Shown: piece after piece, positions 54,019-63,358 of the stretch | How the letters are laid out: each line of letters starts with the position of its first letter | Numbering within the stretch: position 1 is the stretch's first letter | Assembly (NCBI RefSeq): GCF_044772865.1 | Contig: NZ_CP173029.1 | Coordinates: forward strand, 1,240,001 to 1,304,000 | DNA from: Algirhabdus cladophorae | GTDB lineage: Bacteria; Pseudomonadota; Alphaproteobacteria; Rhodobacterales; Rhodobacteraceae | Reading direction: 5' to 3' | DNA length: 64,000 nucleotides | Program-made: the position numbers and the translations under genes | Notes under the pieces: model-generated | Told to the model about the DNA's origin: nothing | The model's input: only the letters and a program-made list of their open reading frames with translations | Databases searched by the model: none

Positions 54019-54024
54019 AGTTAG

Positions 54025-54465
54025 GTGGATATTCGCAAAGTTGAGGCTACTGACGCCCAAGCCATTGCGGATATCCACAGACGCGCGCGTGCAACAGCAA
54101 TGCCGTGGTTACCTGTGATGCACAGCGCAGCGGGAGATTTGCAGTATTTTCAAACCAAAGTGCTGCCCACTGAAACTGTTCATGTCGCTTGCGCACCTCA
54201 GATCATTGGCTTCATTGCAGCCCATGACGGCTGGGTTAACCACCTCTATCTGGATCCCGCTTGCCTGCGCCAAGGCATCGGCACCCTTTTGCTGGATCTC
54301 GTCAAAGCGGATGCAGAGTCTTTGCAACTGTGGACTTTTCAGAAAAATGTCGGGGCACGAGCGTTCTACCAAGCACAGGGCTTTGCTGAGGTCGAACAAA
54401 CCGATGGACATGACAACGAAGAAAAGACACCGGATGTTAGATTGGAATGGGCACGCAGCCCCTAG
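54025..54465 (+). CDS. GNAT-family N-acetyltransferase
   Basis: The 146-residue protein has a GNAT fold with the acetyl-CoA loop LRQGIGTLLLD. The start is GTG, six bases after the dctM stop. The substrate is unknown. It may be translated with the TRAP operon but is unlikely to serve it directly. It converges on the VOC gene. Confidence 0.88.
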   Translation: MDIRKVEATDAQAIADIHRRARATAMPWLPVMHSAAGDLQYFQTKVLPTETVHVACAPQIIGFIAAHDGWVNHLYLDPACLRQGIGTLLLDLVKADAESLQLWTFQKNVGARAFYQAQGFAEVEQTDGHDNEEKTPDVRLEWARSP

Positions 54466-54854
54466 GCCTGATTGAGCTGGAGCAAGTCCCATTTGTTGCC
54501 AAAAGGGTCCTGCCAGACCACAACGCTGCCGTAGCTTTCATGACGCGGTTCTTCGAGGAACCGGACACCATTGGCTTTCATCGCCGCATAGTCTGCCTCG
54601 AAATCATCGGTGCCGAGGAAAAAACCAACGCGTCCGCCAGTTTGATTGCCAATGGCGGCGGCTTGATCTGGACCGTCTGCTTGGGCCAGAAGGATGTTGG
54701 TTTGCGCGCCTTTTGGGGCCACAAGAACCCAGCGCTTGGTTTCTGACAGGCAAATGTCGCTGATCAGATCAAAGCCTAACACACCCACATAAAATGCAAG
54801 TCCCGCGTCATAGTCGGGCACCACAAGTGTCAAGGCATGTATATGTCGGGCCAA
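54462..54854 (-). CDS. VOC (glyoxalase-like) family protein
   Basis: The 130-residue protein carries two beta-alpha-beta-beta-beta units of the VOC fold, with LVVPDYDAGLAFYVGVLGF and EPRHESYGSVVVWQDPFGN. Metal-ligand positions typical of glyoxalase I are only partly recognisable, so the reaction is unknown. It begins five bases after the bpt stop. Confidence 0.86.
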   Translation of the reverse strand: MARHIHALTLVVPDYDAGLAFYVGVLGFDLISDICLSETKRWVLVAPKGAQTNILLAQADGPDQAAAIGNQTGGRVGFFLGTDDFEADYAAMKANGVRFLEEPRHESYGSVVVWQDPFGNKWDLLQLNQA

Positions 54855-54859
54855 GGGAT

Positions 54860-55696
54860 CTAGCCCTTGGTGGGCATGCTATCGGGCAAGCTGATTTTGG
54901 CGACTTGTTCGGCAATAGGGTCAACCGACAGGGGATGCGTTTCGCTGTCGTAGTCGGAAGGGTCTGTCATGTCCTCCCATGCGCCTTGGCGGTAGACCTC
55001 AAGACCTTTGAACCGTGCTTTGTAGCCCATCTTACGCGATCCGGGCACCCAATAGCCCAAGTAGACATAGGGTAGGCCTGCCTCGCGGGCTACGGCGATG
55101 TGGTCCAGAATGATGTAGGTCCCGATGGAATCATTGGCCAGTTCCGGCTCGAAAAACGAATAGACCATGGACAAGCCGTCATCCAAAACATCCGTCAGAC
55201 AAACCGCCGCCAAAGTTCCGCGCGGGGCGTCCTGTGTGGGTGGGTCGGAATATTCGATCACGCGGCTGCGGATAGGCGTTTCTTCGACCATTGCGGCAAA
55301 TTCAAAGATGTCCATATCGGCCATGCCGCCGTCTGCGTGGCGGTGATCAAGATAGCGCCGAAACAGCGCAAACTGGGTTTCTGTGGCCCATGGGCTGATG
55401 GCTGCTCGGCTCAGCCGCCCGTTTTTACGCAAAACCCGCTTTTGGGATTTGGTCGGGGCAAAATCGGCCACTCGGATCCGCGCGCTCAGGCAGGCAGAAC
55501 ATTCCGCGCAGGACGGGCGGTACAGCACGTTTTGCGAGCGTCGAAAGCCCTGCTTGCTGAGCTCATTATTGAGGCGTTCGGCGTTTTCACCTTGCAGGGC
55601 TGTAAACAGCTTACGTTCCATGCGGCCATCCAAATAAGGGCAGGGCTGTGGCGCAGTTACATAAAACTGCGGAGCAATTGGAAGAGTATGGCGCAT
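54860..55696 (-). CDS. bpt: Aspartate/glutamate leucyltransferase (N-end rule)
   Basis: The 278-residue enzyme transfers leucine from leucyl-tRNA to N-terminal Asp or Glu, marking proteins for ClpS/ClpAP. N-terminal Cys-rich motif PCPYLDG and CAECSACLSARIRV, and the C-terminal LGYWVPGSRKMGYKARF, are characteristic. Related eukaryotic ATE enzymes use arginine; bacterial Bpt uses leucine. It is in line with the VOC gene. Confidence 0.92.
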   Translation of the reverse strand: MRHTLPIAPQFYVTAPQPCPYLDGRMERKLFTALQGENAERLNNELSKQGFRRSQNVLYRPSCAECSACLSARIRVADFAPTKSQKRVLRKNGRLSRAAISPWATETQFALFRRYLDHRHADGGMADMDIFEFAAMVEETPIRSRVIEYSDPPTQDAPRGTLAAVCLTDVLDDGLSMVYSFFEPELANDSIGTYIILDHIAVAREAGLPYVYLGYWVPGSRKMGYKARFKGLEVYRQGAWEDMTDPSDYDSETHPLSVDPIAEQVAKISLPDSMPTKG

Positions 55697-55802
55697 AGAT
55701 TCCCGGTGGTGGTCTTCATGGAGTGTTAAGGAAGATTAGCGTTCTTCTTCTAATCCGCCAACCCCCCCCAAAATAGCGATGCTGATCGGTCTGATCAGCC
55801 GC

Positions 55803-56252
55803 CTAAGCCAAACGGGTTTCAGCGGCTTTGTTCAAGGCAAAAGTGCCTAAAATCATATCTGTAAGGCCTTGTTTGCGTTCTGTGGTCAGCATCAAGACAA
55901 TCGAGATCACTTGCAACGGCAGCGCGCTGAAGGAAATATAGAAGCCCAGAGAATGCAAAATAGCCAGTGTTAGATCGAATTTCTGGCCCTCTGAGCCGCG
56001 CATTTCGATGGCAGCAACACGCATGCCCCATGTGGCCGATCCATTGGCCAGCGTCACCACGCGGTAGGCCATGCCCACCAGCACCATAAGGCCAAGGAAC
56101 ATGAAAAATCCGATGCCAAAGGTCAGCAGGGCCACGCCAAAGCTGAGGGCCACGATTATGGCTGTGTCCAAAACCCACGCCAAAAGGCGCTTCATCGGGA
56201 CGCTGTCGTAAAATTCAGGTTGTTGGATCGGGTCGGGTCTAAGAATGCTCAT
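55803..56252 (-). CDS. RDD-family membrane protein
   Basis: The 149-residue protein has two to three membrane helices (about 28-48, 50-65, 110-130). RDD proteins may act in ion transport; no function is assigned. It ends 106 bases before the bpt start. Confidence 0.87.
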   Translation of the reverse strand: MSILRPDPIQQPEFYDSVPMKRLLAWVLDTAIIVALSFGVALLTFGIGFFMFLGLMVLVGMAYRVVTLANGSATWGMRVAAIEMRGSEGQKFDLTLAILHSLGFYISFSALPLQVISIVLMLTTERKQGLTDMILGTFALNKAAETRLA

Positions 56253-56353
56253 AGCGGATATTTAGGAAGCCTTGGGAGAAAAAGGAAGGGGTTGAAAAAA
56301 GGGCCGCGCGGTGTGCGCGACCCTTGAGGTTTGTCTTGGGAGGGCTGAGGCAG

Positions 56354-56791
56354 TTATGCTGCGTCTTTGTCGTCCTTGCCGTCGTGGTCGCCATCATCAT
56401 TCGCGGCACTGGCACGGTCGTCCATAAACTGGTCGAATTCGGCTTTGTCTTTAGCCTCGCGCAACCGTTCAAGAAAGTTCTCGAAATTGGCTTGCTCGTC
56501 TTCCAAGCGGCGCAATGTGTCGGCCTTGTAGGCGTCAAAAGCGCGGTTGCCGGAAGTTTTCGTGGCTGCCTTCACTGTATAGCGTGACGTGTGACCGCGG
56601 CTGCGGCAAGAGTTGTTAAACATGCGTTTGCTCCAGATCATGTAGGCCAAAAGGGCAAGGCCCAGCGGCCAGAAGAAAATAAACCCAAGAACCATGGCTG
56701 CGATCCAAGCGCCTTTTCCGCGCTCATCAAGCCACATTTCAGCACGGGCGAAAAAGCCAGGTTGAGTGGCGGGTAGGGTGGCGGTGTTCAT
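56354..56791 (-). CDS. DUF2852 membrane protein
   Basis: The 145-residue protein has a hydrophobic segment at about 29-50 (GAWIAAMVLGFIFFWPLGLALLAYMIW), then a basic region and a coiled-coil-like stretch (TLRRLEDEQANFENFLERL). The Asp-rich C-terminus is low complexity. Members are common in alphaproteobacteria; function is unknown. Confidence 0.82.
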   Translation of the reverse strand: MNTATLPATQPGFFARAEMWLDERGKGAWIAAMVLGFIFFWPLGLALLAYMIWSKRMFNNSCRSRGHTSRYTVKAATKTSGNRAFDAYKADTLRRLEDEQANFENFLERLREAKDKAEFDQFMDDRASAANDDGDHDGKDDKDAA

Positions 56792-56929
56792 TCGGGTCTC
56801 CTTTATGGTGGGTCCTGCCTAGTGCAGGCTGGGGGGTCATGTGAATGTTTATCTCTTTCACATTACACCATATGGGATTTACATCTGTTCAATCAAGGAA
56901 AAATGTTAAACTAATTTACATTTGTTAAA

Positions 56930-57400
56930 TTACGACGTGAAATCAACGGGCTGGCAGGTGGAGATTTCTTGTAATTCCCGCGGGGTGATCGCAAAAATAT
57001 GCCGTGGCGTGCCCGCTGCAGCATAGACTTGGGCAAATTCCAGCAATTTTGGGTCTAAAAATCCGCGACTGGGGGTCAAATGCCCGATTGGGGCCACGCC
57101 GCCGATAGCAAATCCGGTTTTGGCGCGAATGGTGGCGGCGTCTGCTTTGCCCAAATCCTCGCCCGCGATCTGTTTGGCCTTTGCCACGTCCACTTGATTG
57201 CCGCCTGCTGTCACAAACAAATAGATCGCACCGCTTTGCGTCCCTTGAAAGATAATGGACTTCGCGATCTGGTCCACACCGCAACCCGCAGCGTCTGCGG
57301 CTTGCTGGGCCGTGCGGGTCTCGGGGCCAAGTTCCAGCACCTCAATTTTCAGGCCTGCATCGTCCAAAACACGCTGAACGCGCTTTAAGCTTTTGCTCAT
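56930..57400 (-). CDS. YbaK/ProX-type aminoacyl-tRNA deacylase
   Basis: The 156-residue protein has the YbaK/EbsC fold (VDQIAKSIIFQG, TAGGNQVDVAKAKQIAG, TPRHIFAITP). These editing enzymes hydrolyse mischarged tRNAs such as Cys-tRNA-Pro or Ala-tRNA-Pro. The exact substrate is unclear. It is divergent from glnE with 60 bases between the starts. Confidence 0.9.
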   Translation of the reverse strand: MSKSLKRVQRVLDDAGLKIEVLELGPETRTAQQAADAAGCGVDQIAKSIIFQGTQSGAIYLFVTAGGNQVDVAKAKQIAGEDLGKADAATIRAKTGFAIGGVAPIGHLTPSRGFLDPKLLEFAQVYAAAGTPRHIFAITPRELQEISTCQPVDFTS

Positions 57401-57460
57401 TGGGGGATCCCTAATTATTGCCGCGTCAGTTTAGCCAGCCCCAGCTCGGGTTCCAACCCA

Positions 57461-60268
57461 GTGTTTGAGTTTCCGTCAAACTCAGGTCACAGTGACGCTA
57501 TGGGCCCGTTCAGCGATCCTCCTATTTTGCCGAATGCGACGGACACAGTCCGTGGCACGGATGTGGCTGGCCTAAGCGGGCATTCGGATGCGAAATGGCA
57601 GGCGCTGCTGCGCGGTGTTGCAGGCTGCAGCCCGTATTTGGCTGGTGTGATGCGCCAAAACATGGGGTGGCTGGATGAAAATGCCCATGCGCCTGAGGCG
57701 GCGCTGCGGACCATTAATAATGCATTGCGCTCTGGCGCAGCAACGGGTGTTGATCTGCGCCAAGCCAAGGCGCGCACAGCGTTGATCACCGGTCTGGCTG
57801 AAATCAGCGGCGCATGGCCACTGCATCAGTGTACCCAAGCCTTGTCGGATTTCGCCGATGTGGCGGTTGATGCGGCCCTGCGGGCGGCGCTGGATCAACC
57901 AAGGCTAAAACGCAAACTGCCGACGCCGCGTCGTGACGTGGATTTTGCGGGCTTGACGGTTTTGTCTATGGGCAAGGGTGGTGCGGGCGAGCTGAATTAT
58001 AGTTCGGATATTGATTTGATCTGCCTCTTTGATGATACGGCCTATGCGGACGCTGATGTGGGCGAGGCGCGCGCGGGATTGATCAAAGTGGTTCAAACTG
58101 CCATGGCGCTGTTGTCGGATGTGACCGAGCATGGATATGTGTTTCGCACGGATCTGCGGTTGCGGCCTGACCCGTCCGTGACACCAGTGTGTCTAAGTAT
58201 CTCCGCCGCTGAACGCTATTATGAAGCTCTGGGGCGCACATGGGAGAGGGCGGCCTTCATCAAAGCCCGCGCGGCGGCTGGCAATCTTGAGGCCGGGCGG
58301 GTATTTTTGCGCGAACTGACGCCGTTCATTTGGCGCAAGCACCTTGATTTTGCAGCGATCCAGGATGCCCATGAGTTGCGGTTGAAAATCCGCGATGCCA
58401 AGGGCCTTGGTGGGCCTATCACTCTGCCAGGACATAATATGAAACTAGGGCGCGGTGGGATCCGCGAGATCGAGTTTTTCACTCAGACACGGCAATTGAT
58501 TGCGGGGGGGCGTGATCCTGAACTGCGGTTGCGGGGCACCTGCGATGGATTGGCGGCCTTGGCGCAAAAAGGCTGGATCGGACAGGATGTGGCCGCCGAA
58601 TTGACCGAGCATTACGTTTTTCACCGCACGATTGAACACCGGTTGCAAATGATCAATGACGCCCAGACCCATAGCCTGCCCACGACGCCCGAAGGGTTTT
58701 TGCGGCTTGCAGACTTTCTGGGGCGTGATGTGCAGGGGCTGGAGGCAGAATTGCGCAGTCGCCTTGAGGCCGTGCACCGCCTGACCGAAGATTTCTTTGC
58801 CCCCGATACCCCGGTTGCGCAGGCCAGTGCTGGCTTTGGTGCAGATGTCGTGGCCAATTGGCATGCCTATCCAGCATTCCGGTCCGATCGTGCCAGCCAA
58901 ATTTTTGACCGCTTGCAACCGCAGATCTTAAATGGCTTGCAACAAAGCAGTGATCCTGAAGGTGCGTTGCGGCATTTTGATATGTTTTTGGCAGGTTTAC
59001 CTGCCGGAGTTCAACTGTTTTCCTTGTTCCAAGCCAACCCACATCTGATCGATTTGATTGTGGATATTTGTGCCATTTCACCCAACTTGGCGGAATATCT
59101 GTCACGCAATTCCAGGGTTTTAGATGCGGTTCTTGGGGGCGATTTCTTTGATCCATGGCCGCTGCAGGCGGATTTGATGGGGCAGCTGAAAACTGCGCTG
59201 GATCATGAACAGGATTATGAAGCGGTGCTGGACCGGGCGCGTGGCTGGCTTAAGGAACGCTCGTTTCGTGTGGGCGTGCACCATTTGCGCGGCTTGATCG
59301 ATGCCGCAACGGCAGCGCGGCAATATTCTGATCTGGCCGATGTGATCGTTGCGGGTATCGCGCCCCATGTGACTGCCCAGTTTGCGCAAAAACACGGTGC
59401 CCCGCCGGGCAAGGGCGTTGCTGTTCTGGCCATGGGATCGCTGGGTGCGCGAGCGCTAAATGTGGCATCGGATCTGGATTTGATCACGATTTATGATGCT
59501 CAGGGCGTGGAGGCTTCGCAAGGGCCACGACCGTTGGACACGCGCAGCTATTATGCGCGCTGGACGCAGGCCCTAGTGACGGCCCTGTCGGCCCCGATGG
59601 CGCAGGGGCGGCTTTATGAGGTCGACATGCGCTTGCGCCCCTCGGGCAAGCAGGGACCTGTCGCCACTTCGCTGGGCGGGTTTGAGGCGTATCATTTGAA
59701 CGAGGCTTGGACGTGGGAACATTTGGCCCTGACCCGGGCGCGGGTTATTGCGGGGCCTGCATCCCTTGCGGCGGATATTGAGGCCGTGCGCTGTGTGGTC
59801 TTGGATCAGGATCGCGACAGGTCAGCCACGCTTGCGGATGTTCGCGATATGACGGCGCGTTTGGATGCAGCCAAGCCCGAGCAGGGGCTGTGGGACATCA
59901 AAGCAGGCGCTGGCGGGTTGCAACAAATGGAGCTGGTGGCCCAGACCATGGCCGTGCTGTCAGGCAGTGATGCCTGCGATTTTAGGCAACAAATTCAATC
60001 TGGTGTCGCAATTGGGATGTTGAAAGACGCTCAGAGTGCTGCGCTTTGGTCGATCTACCGGTTCTTTTGGGCGTTACAGGCCACAGGTCGCTTGATCCGC
60101 AACGGGGTCAGTGAAGGGCCGACAAATTTTGACGAATTGGGCAAAAGTGGGCAGGCTGTGATGTTACGCGAAACAGACCAAGCGGATGGGGCGGCCTTAC
60201 GGGCGGCTGTGGTGAACGCAAAAGCCAAAGCGGCGGCCCTGTGTGCTGCGGTGATGTCCAATGGCTGA
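57461..60268 (+). CDS. glnE: Bifunctional glutamine synthetase adenylyltransferase/deadenylylase
   Basis: The 935-residue enzyme adenylylates and deadenylylates GlnA in response to PII. It contains two nucleotidyltransferase domains, each with the metal-binding Asp pair (GELNYSSDIDLICLF near 180 and LNVASDLDLITIYD near 670), and a central regulatory region. The first codon is GTG at 57461; an ATG at 57500 (MGPFSDPP) is equally possible. The start of the next gene lies within its 3' end. Confidence 0.94.
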   Translation: MFEFPSNSGHSDAMGPFSDPPILPNATDTVRGTDVAGLSGHSDAKWQALLRGVAGCSPYLAGVMRQNMGWLDENAHAPEAALRTINNALRSGAATGVDLRQAKARTALITGLAEISGAWPLHQCTQALSDFADVAVDAALRAALDQPRLKRKLPTPRRDVDFAGLTVLSMGKGGAGELNYSSDIDLICLFDDTAYADADVGEARAGLIKVVQTAMALLSDVTEHGYVFRTDLRLRPDPSVTPVCLSISAAERYYEALGRTWERAAFIKARAAAGNLEAGRVFLRELTPFIWRKHLDFAAIQDAHELRLKIRDAKGLGGPITLPGHNMKLGRGGIREIEFFTQTRQLIAGGRDPELRLRGTCDGLAALAQKGWIGQDVAAELTEHYVFHRTIEHRLQMINDAQTHSLPTTPEGFLRLADFLGRDVQGLEAELRSRLEAVHRLTEDFFAPDTPVAQASAGFGADVVANWHAYPAFRSDRASQIFDRLQPQILNGLQQSSDPEGALRHFDMFLAGLPAGVQLFSLFQANPHLIDLIVDICAISPNLAEYLSRNSRVLDAVLGGDFFDPWPLQADLMGQLKTALDHEQDYEAVLDRARGWLKERSFRVGVHHLRGLIDAATAARQYSDLADVIVAGIAPHVTAQFAQKHGAPPGKGVAVLAMGSLGARALNVASDLDLITIYDAQGVEASQGPRPLDTRSYYARWTQALVTALSAPMAQGRLYEVDMRLRPSGKQGPVATSLGGFEAYHLNEAWTWEHLALTRARVIAGPASLAADIEAVRCVVLDQDRDRSATLADVRDMTARLDAAKPEQGLWDIKAGAGGLQQMELVAQTMAVLSGSDACDFRQQIQSGVAIGMLKDAQSAALWSIYRFFWALQATGRLIRNGVSEGPTNFDELGKSGQAVMLRETDQADGAALRAAVVNAKAKAAALCAAVMSNG

Positions 60269-60551
60269 AGCTGCACTGACCCTGAAAGAGGCGGACCCGA
60301 AGGGATTGATCCGCGAAAGCTACCGGATCGAAGGGATCACTGCGGGAGAATGTCGATCAATCTTTTTGGATTGGGCGATCAATATGAAGCCCAGCGATGA
60401 TCCGGCGGCCCATATTCACGTGGTTTTGGATCATTACGGCGCTGCGGCCCCAGATCACCCCATGAGCCAAGTATTGCGCGACGGATTGCGTCCCAAACCT
60501 GCCGCGAAACGGCGCGGCGGACGCGCGGCCCGCCTGTCGCGCGACAGCTAG
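60261..60551 (+). CDS. Conserved hypothetical protein after glnE
   Basis: The 96-residue protein overlaps the glnE stop by eight bases. It has no signal or membrane segment. The sequence FLDWAINMKPSDDPAAHI and a basic Arg-rich C-terminus are its main features. It is probably translated with glnE; a link to nitrogen control is only by position. The 3' end converges with eda. Confidence 0.7.
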   Translation: MAEAALTLKEADPKGLIRESYRIEGITAGECRSIFLDWAINMKPSDDPAAHIHVVLDHYGAAAPDHPMSQVLRDGLRPKPAAKRRGGRAARLSRDS

Positions 60552-60557
60552 GACGAT

Positions 60558-61199
60558 CTAGCGCGACAGTTGCGCGGCTTCGCGGGCCAATGCTTCGATC
60601 TGATCCCATGCCTTGGCTTTTACCAGATCCTTGGGGGCAACCCAGCTGCCGCCCACGCACAGCGTGTTGTCCAGTGCCAAGTAGTCGGGTGCGGTGGCCA
60701 ATGAAATGCCGCCTGTCGGGCAAAAACTGATCTGCGGCAGGGGCGCGCCAATGGCCTTGAGGGCCGGGGCGCCGCCAGATGTTGCCGCTGGAAAGAATTT
60801 CTGCGTGGTATAGCCACGTTCCATCAAACGCATTGCTTCCGTTGCCGAGGCAGCCCCGGGCAACAAAGGCAGATCGGCGTCTTCGCAGGCGGTCAACAAC
60901 ATGTCCGTGGCCCCGGGCGAGACGCCAAATTGCGCGCCCGCCTCTACGGCTGCGGCCACGTCAGCGGAATTGAGCAGCGTGCCTGCGCCCACGATGCCAC
61001 CTTCGACTTTGGCCATTTCAGCGATCGCCTCGAGGGCGACCTCAGTGCGCAACGTCACCTCCAAAGCAGGCAATCCACCTGCCACCAATGCCTCAGCCAA
61101 GGGGCGGGCGTCAGCCACATCATCAATCACCAGAACAGGCACAACAGGGGCCATCAGGCAAATGTCGCGGGCTTTTTGAGTGGCGGAAAGGGGGGTCAT
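60558..61199 (-). CDS. eda: KDPG / 4-hydroxy-2-oxoglutarate aldolase
   Basis: The 213-residue class I aldolase splits KDPG to pyruvate and glyceraldehyde-3-phosphate. The Schiff-base Lys is in TTQKFFPAA; GAGTLLN and FCPTGGIS are conserved. It lies 33 bases downstream of edd and forms the Entner-Doudoroff pair with it. Confidence 0.95.
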   Translation of the reverse strand: MTPLSATQKARDICLMAPVVPVLVIDDVADARPLAEALVAGGLPALEVTLRTEVALEAIAEMAKVEGGIVGAGTLLNSADVAAAVEAGAQFGVSPGATDMLLTACEDADLPLLPGAASATEAMRLMERGYTTQKFFPAATSGGAPALKAIGAPLPQISFCPTGGISLATAPDYLALDNTLCVGGSWVAPKDLVKAKAWDQIEALAREAAQLSR

Positions 61200-61232
61200 A
61201 GAGGCGTCCTTTATTGGGTCTTCATTTGGTTT

Positions 61233-63038
61233 TTAGACGACGACACCTGCGCCGCTGTCCGAAGGTCCAGCGTTGCGCCGAAACACGTCGAACAACTCGC
61301 GACCGATACCAAAGGCATTGGCACTCAGATCGGGCTGTTGGGCCGTTCGCGTGGCAAGGTCTACACCCTCGACGGCCAATGTTCCATGGGTGGCGTCGAC
61401 GCAAATCATGTCGCCATCTTGGATGCGGGCGATAGGGCCGCCGTGCAGGGCCTCGGGGGCTACATGGATGGCCGAGGGCACTTTGCCTGATGCACCAGAC
61501 ATCCGGCCATCTGTGACCAGCGCGATTTTGAGGCCGCGATCCTGCAGCACAGCCAGCACTGGCGTCAAGCCGTGTAGCTCGGGCATCCCGTTGGCGGCAG
61601 GGCCTTGAAAGCGGACCACAATCACAGTGTCTTGGGTAAACTCGCCTGCCTGAAACGCTGCTTTGACAGCGTCTTGGGTCTGAAACACGCGGGCGGGGGC
61701 TTTGACGATGTGGCGGGACGGATCAACAGCGGAGACTTTCATCACGCCTTGCCCAAGGTTACCTGCAAGGCGTTTCAGCCCGCCTGTGGGCTTCACCGGA
61801 TCAGACACGGGGCGCAAAATTTTGTCGTTCAGGCTGTTTGTGGGTCCATCGACCCATTCCAGAGTGCCATCGATCAGCTTGGGCTCGCGACGATATTGGT
61901 TCAGATCGTCGCCCATAACGGTGGTGACATCCGCATGCAGCAGGCCATGATCCAAAAGTTGACCGATCATAAAGCCCAGCCCGCCTGCGGCGTGGAAATG
62001 GTTCACATCGGCCAACCCGTTTGGATAGACCTTGGCCATCAGCGGCACAGCCTCTGACAGGTCGGAAAAGTCCTGCATTTCTAGATGAATACCGGCCGCA
62101 CGGGCCATAGCAGGCAAGTGCAGGATCAAATTGGTCGAACCGCCTGTGGCCATCAGACCGACCATGCCGTTCACAAAAGCCTTTTCATCCAACACGTGAC
62201 CTGCGGGGCGATAATCCTCGCCTAGCGCTGTAATCTGAGCCGCGCGCGTTGTTGCGAAATCGGTCAGCGCCTGACGTAGATCGGTGTGCGGGTTGACAAA
62301 ACTGGTGCCGGGCAGGTGCAGGCCCATAAATTCCATCAGCATTTGGTTGGAATTGGCTGTGCCATAAAAGGTGCAGGTGCCGGGGCCGTGATAGCTGTCC
62401 ATTTCGGCCTTCATCAAGGCGGGGCGATCAATTTGGCCCGTGGCAAACTGCTGCCGGATCTTGGCTTTCTCGTCATTTGGCAGACCCGAGATCATCGGAC
62501 CCGCAGGGACAAAGATCGCGGGGATGTGGCTGAATGTGGCTGCCGCTATCACTAGACCCGGGACAATTTTGTCGCACACACCGAGGTGAATGGCTGCGTC
62601 AAACGTGTTGTGCGACAGGGCAACGCCTGCAGCCAAGGCGATCACATCGCGTGAGAACAGCGACAATTCCATGCCAACTTGGCCCTGCGTGACCCCGTCA
62701 CACATGGCAGGCACGCCGCCTGCGACTTGGGCTGTGGCCCCAGCTTTGCGCGCAGCAGCTTTGATCTGGTCGGGGTAGGTGGCAAAGGGTTGATGCGCCG
62801 ACAACATGTCATTGTAGGCCGTTACAATTCCAATGTTAGGTGTTTTTTCGGCGACCAAGGCCGGTTTGTCCTGTCCCATTGCTGCATAAGCGTGGGCTTG
62901 GTTGCCGCAAGTAAGATGTGCGCGCTTGGGTCCGTCATCTGCGGCCTTGGCGAGCCGTTCGAGATAAAGATCACGAGACGGTTTGCTGCGTTCGATGATC
63001 CGTTGGGTCACTTGTGCAATCGTGGCATGCGGGGTCAT
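61233..63038 (-). CDS. edd: 6-phosphogluconate dehydratase
   Basis: The 601-residue iron-sulfur dehydratase converts 6-phosphogluconate to KDPG. IlvD/Edd family motifs GVPAMCDGVTQGQVGMELSLF, GVCDKIVPG and GTCTFYGTANSNQ include the cluster cysteines. It starts the edd-eda operon. The promoter has a LacI-type operator at 63087-63098. Confidence 0.96.
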   Translation of the reverse strand: MTPHATIAQVTQRIIERSKPSRDLYLERLAKAADDGPKRAHLTCGNQAHAYAAMGQDKPALVAEKTPNIGIVTAYNDMLSAHQPFATYPDQIKAAARKAGATAQVAGGVPAMCDGVTQGQVGMELSLFSRDVIALAAGVALSHNTFDAAIHLGVCDKIVPGLVIAAATFSHIPAIFVPAGPMISGLPNDEKAKIRQQFATGQIDRPALMKAEMDSYHGPGTCTFYGTANSNQMLMEFMGLHLPGTSFVNPHTDLRQALTDFATTRAAQITALGEDYRPAGHVLDEKAFVNGMVGLMATGGSTNLILHLPAMARAAGIHLEMQDFSDLSEAVPLMAKVYPNGLADVNHFHAAGGLGFMIGQLLDHGLLHADVTTVMGDDLNQYRREPKLIDGTLEWVDGPTNSLNDKILRPVSDPVKPTGGLKRLAGNLGQGVMKVSAVDPSRHIVKAPARVFQTQDAVKAAFQAGEFTQDTVIVVRFQGPAANGMPELHGLTPVLAVLQDRGLKIALVTDGRMSGASGKVPSAIHVAPEALHGGPIARIQDGDMICVDATHGTLAVEGVDLATRTAQQPDLSANAFGIGRELFDVFRRNAGPSDSGAGVVV

Positions 63039-63086
63039 AGGGGTCTCACATCGGGGTCGGGACTATTGGTTAGGGCGCGTGTAACA

Positions 63087-63129
63087 GTTAGCGCTAACAC
63101 AGTCTAGCACCCATACAGGCCTGCGTCAG
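63087..63129 (-). promoter_or_regulatory. edd promoter with LacI-type operator
   Basis: On the minus strand CTGACG (63124-63129) and TAGACT (63101-63106) are 17 bases apart. Just downstream lies the perfect 12-base palindrome GTTAGCGCTAAC (63087-63098) over the expected start of transcription. Such palindromes are typical of LacI/GntR-type sugar repressors. The repressor gene is not in this window. The rest of the 320-base interval before the DUF6778 gene shows nothing else clear. Confidence 0.72.
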
Positions 63130-63358
63130 ATTGCGCACAGATTTGTGCCGTTTCGCCTGACGCGCTGCCAAGGTTTCGCCGCATTTGGCCTGATTTTGTG
63201 GTGAATTGCCGCCGTATTCCGCCCGGAATGATTAAAATTCCCTTAAAAGGCGAAAGAAATTCCACATTTTAGCCCCAATGCAGGTTCAGGTTGCAATCCA
63301 AAGGCTTCGGGCAGTGAAGCTATGCAACCAAAGGGCAAAAAGCTCGTGGAGGACAGTG

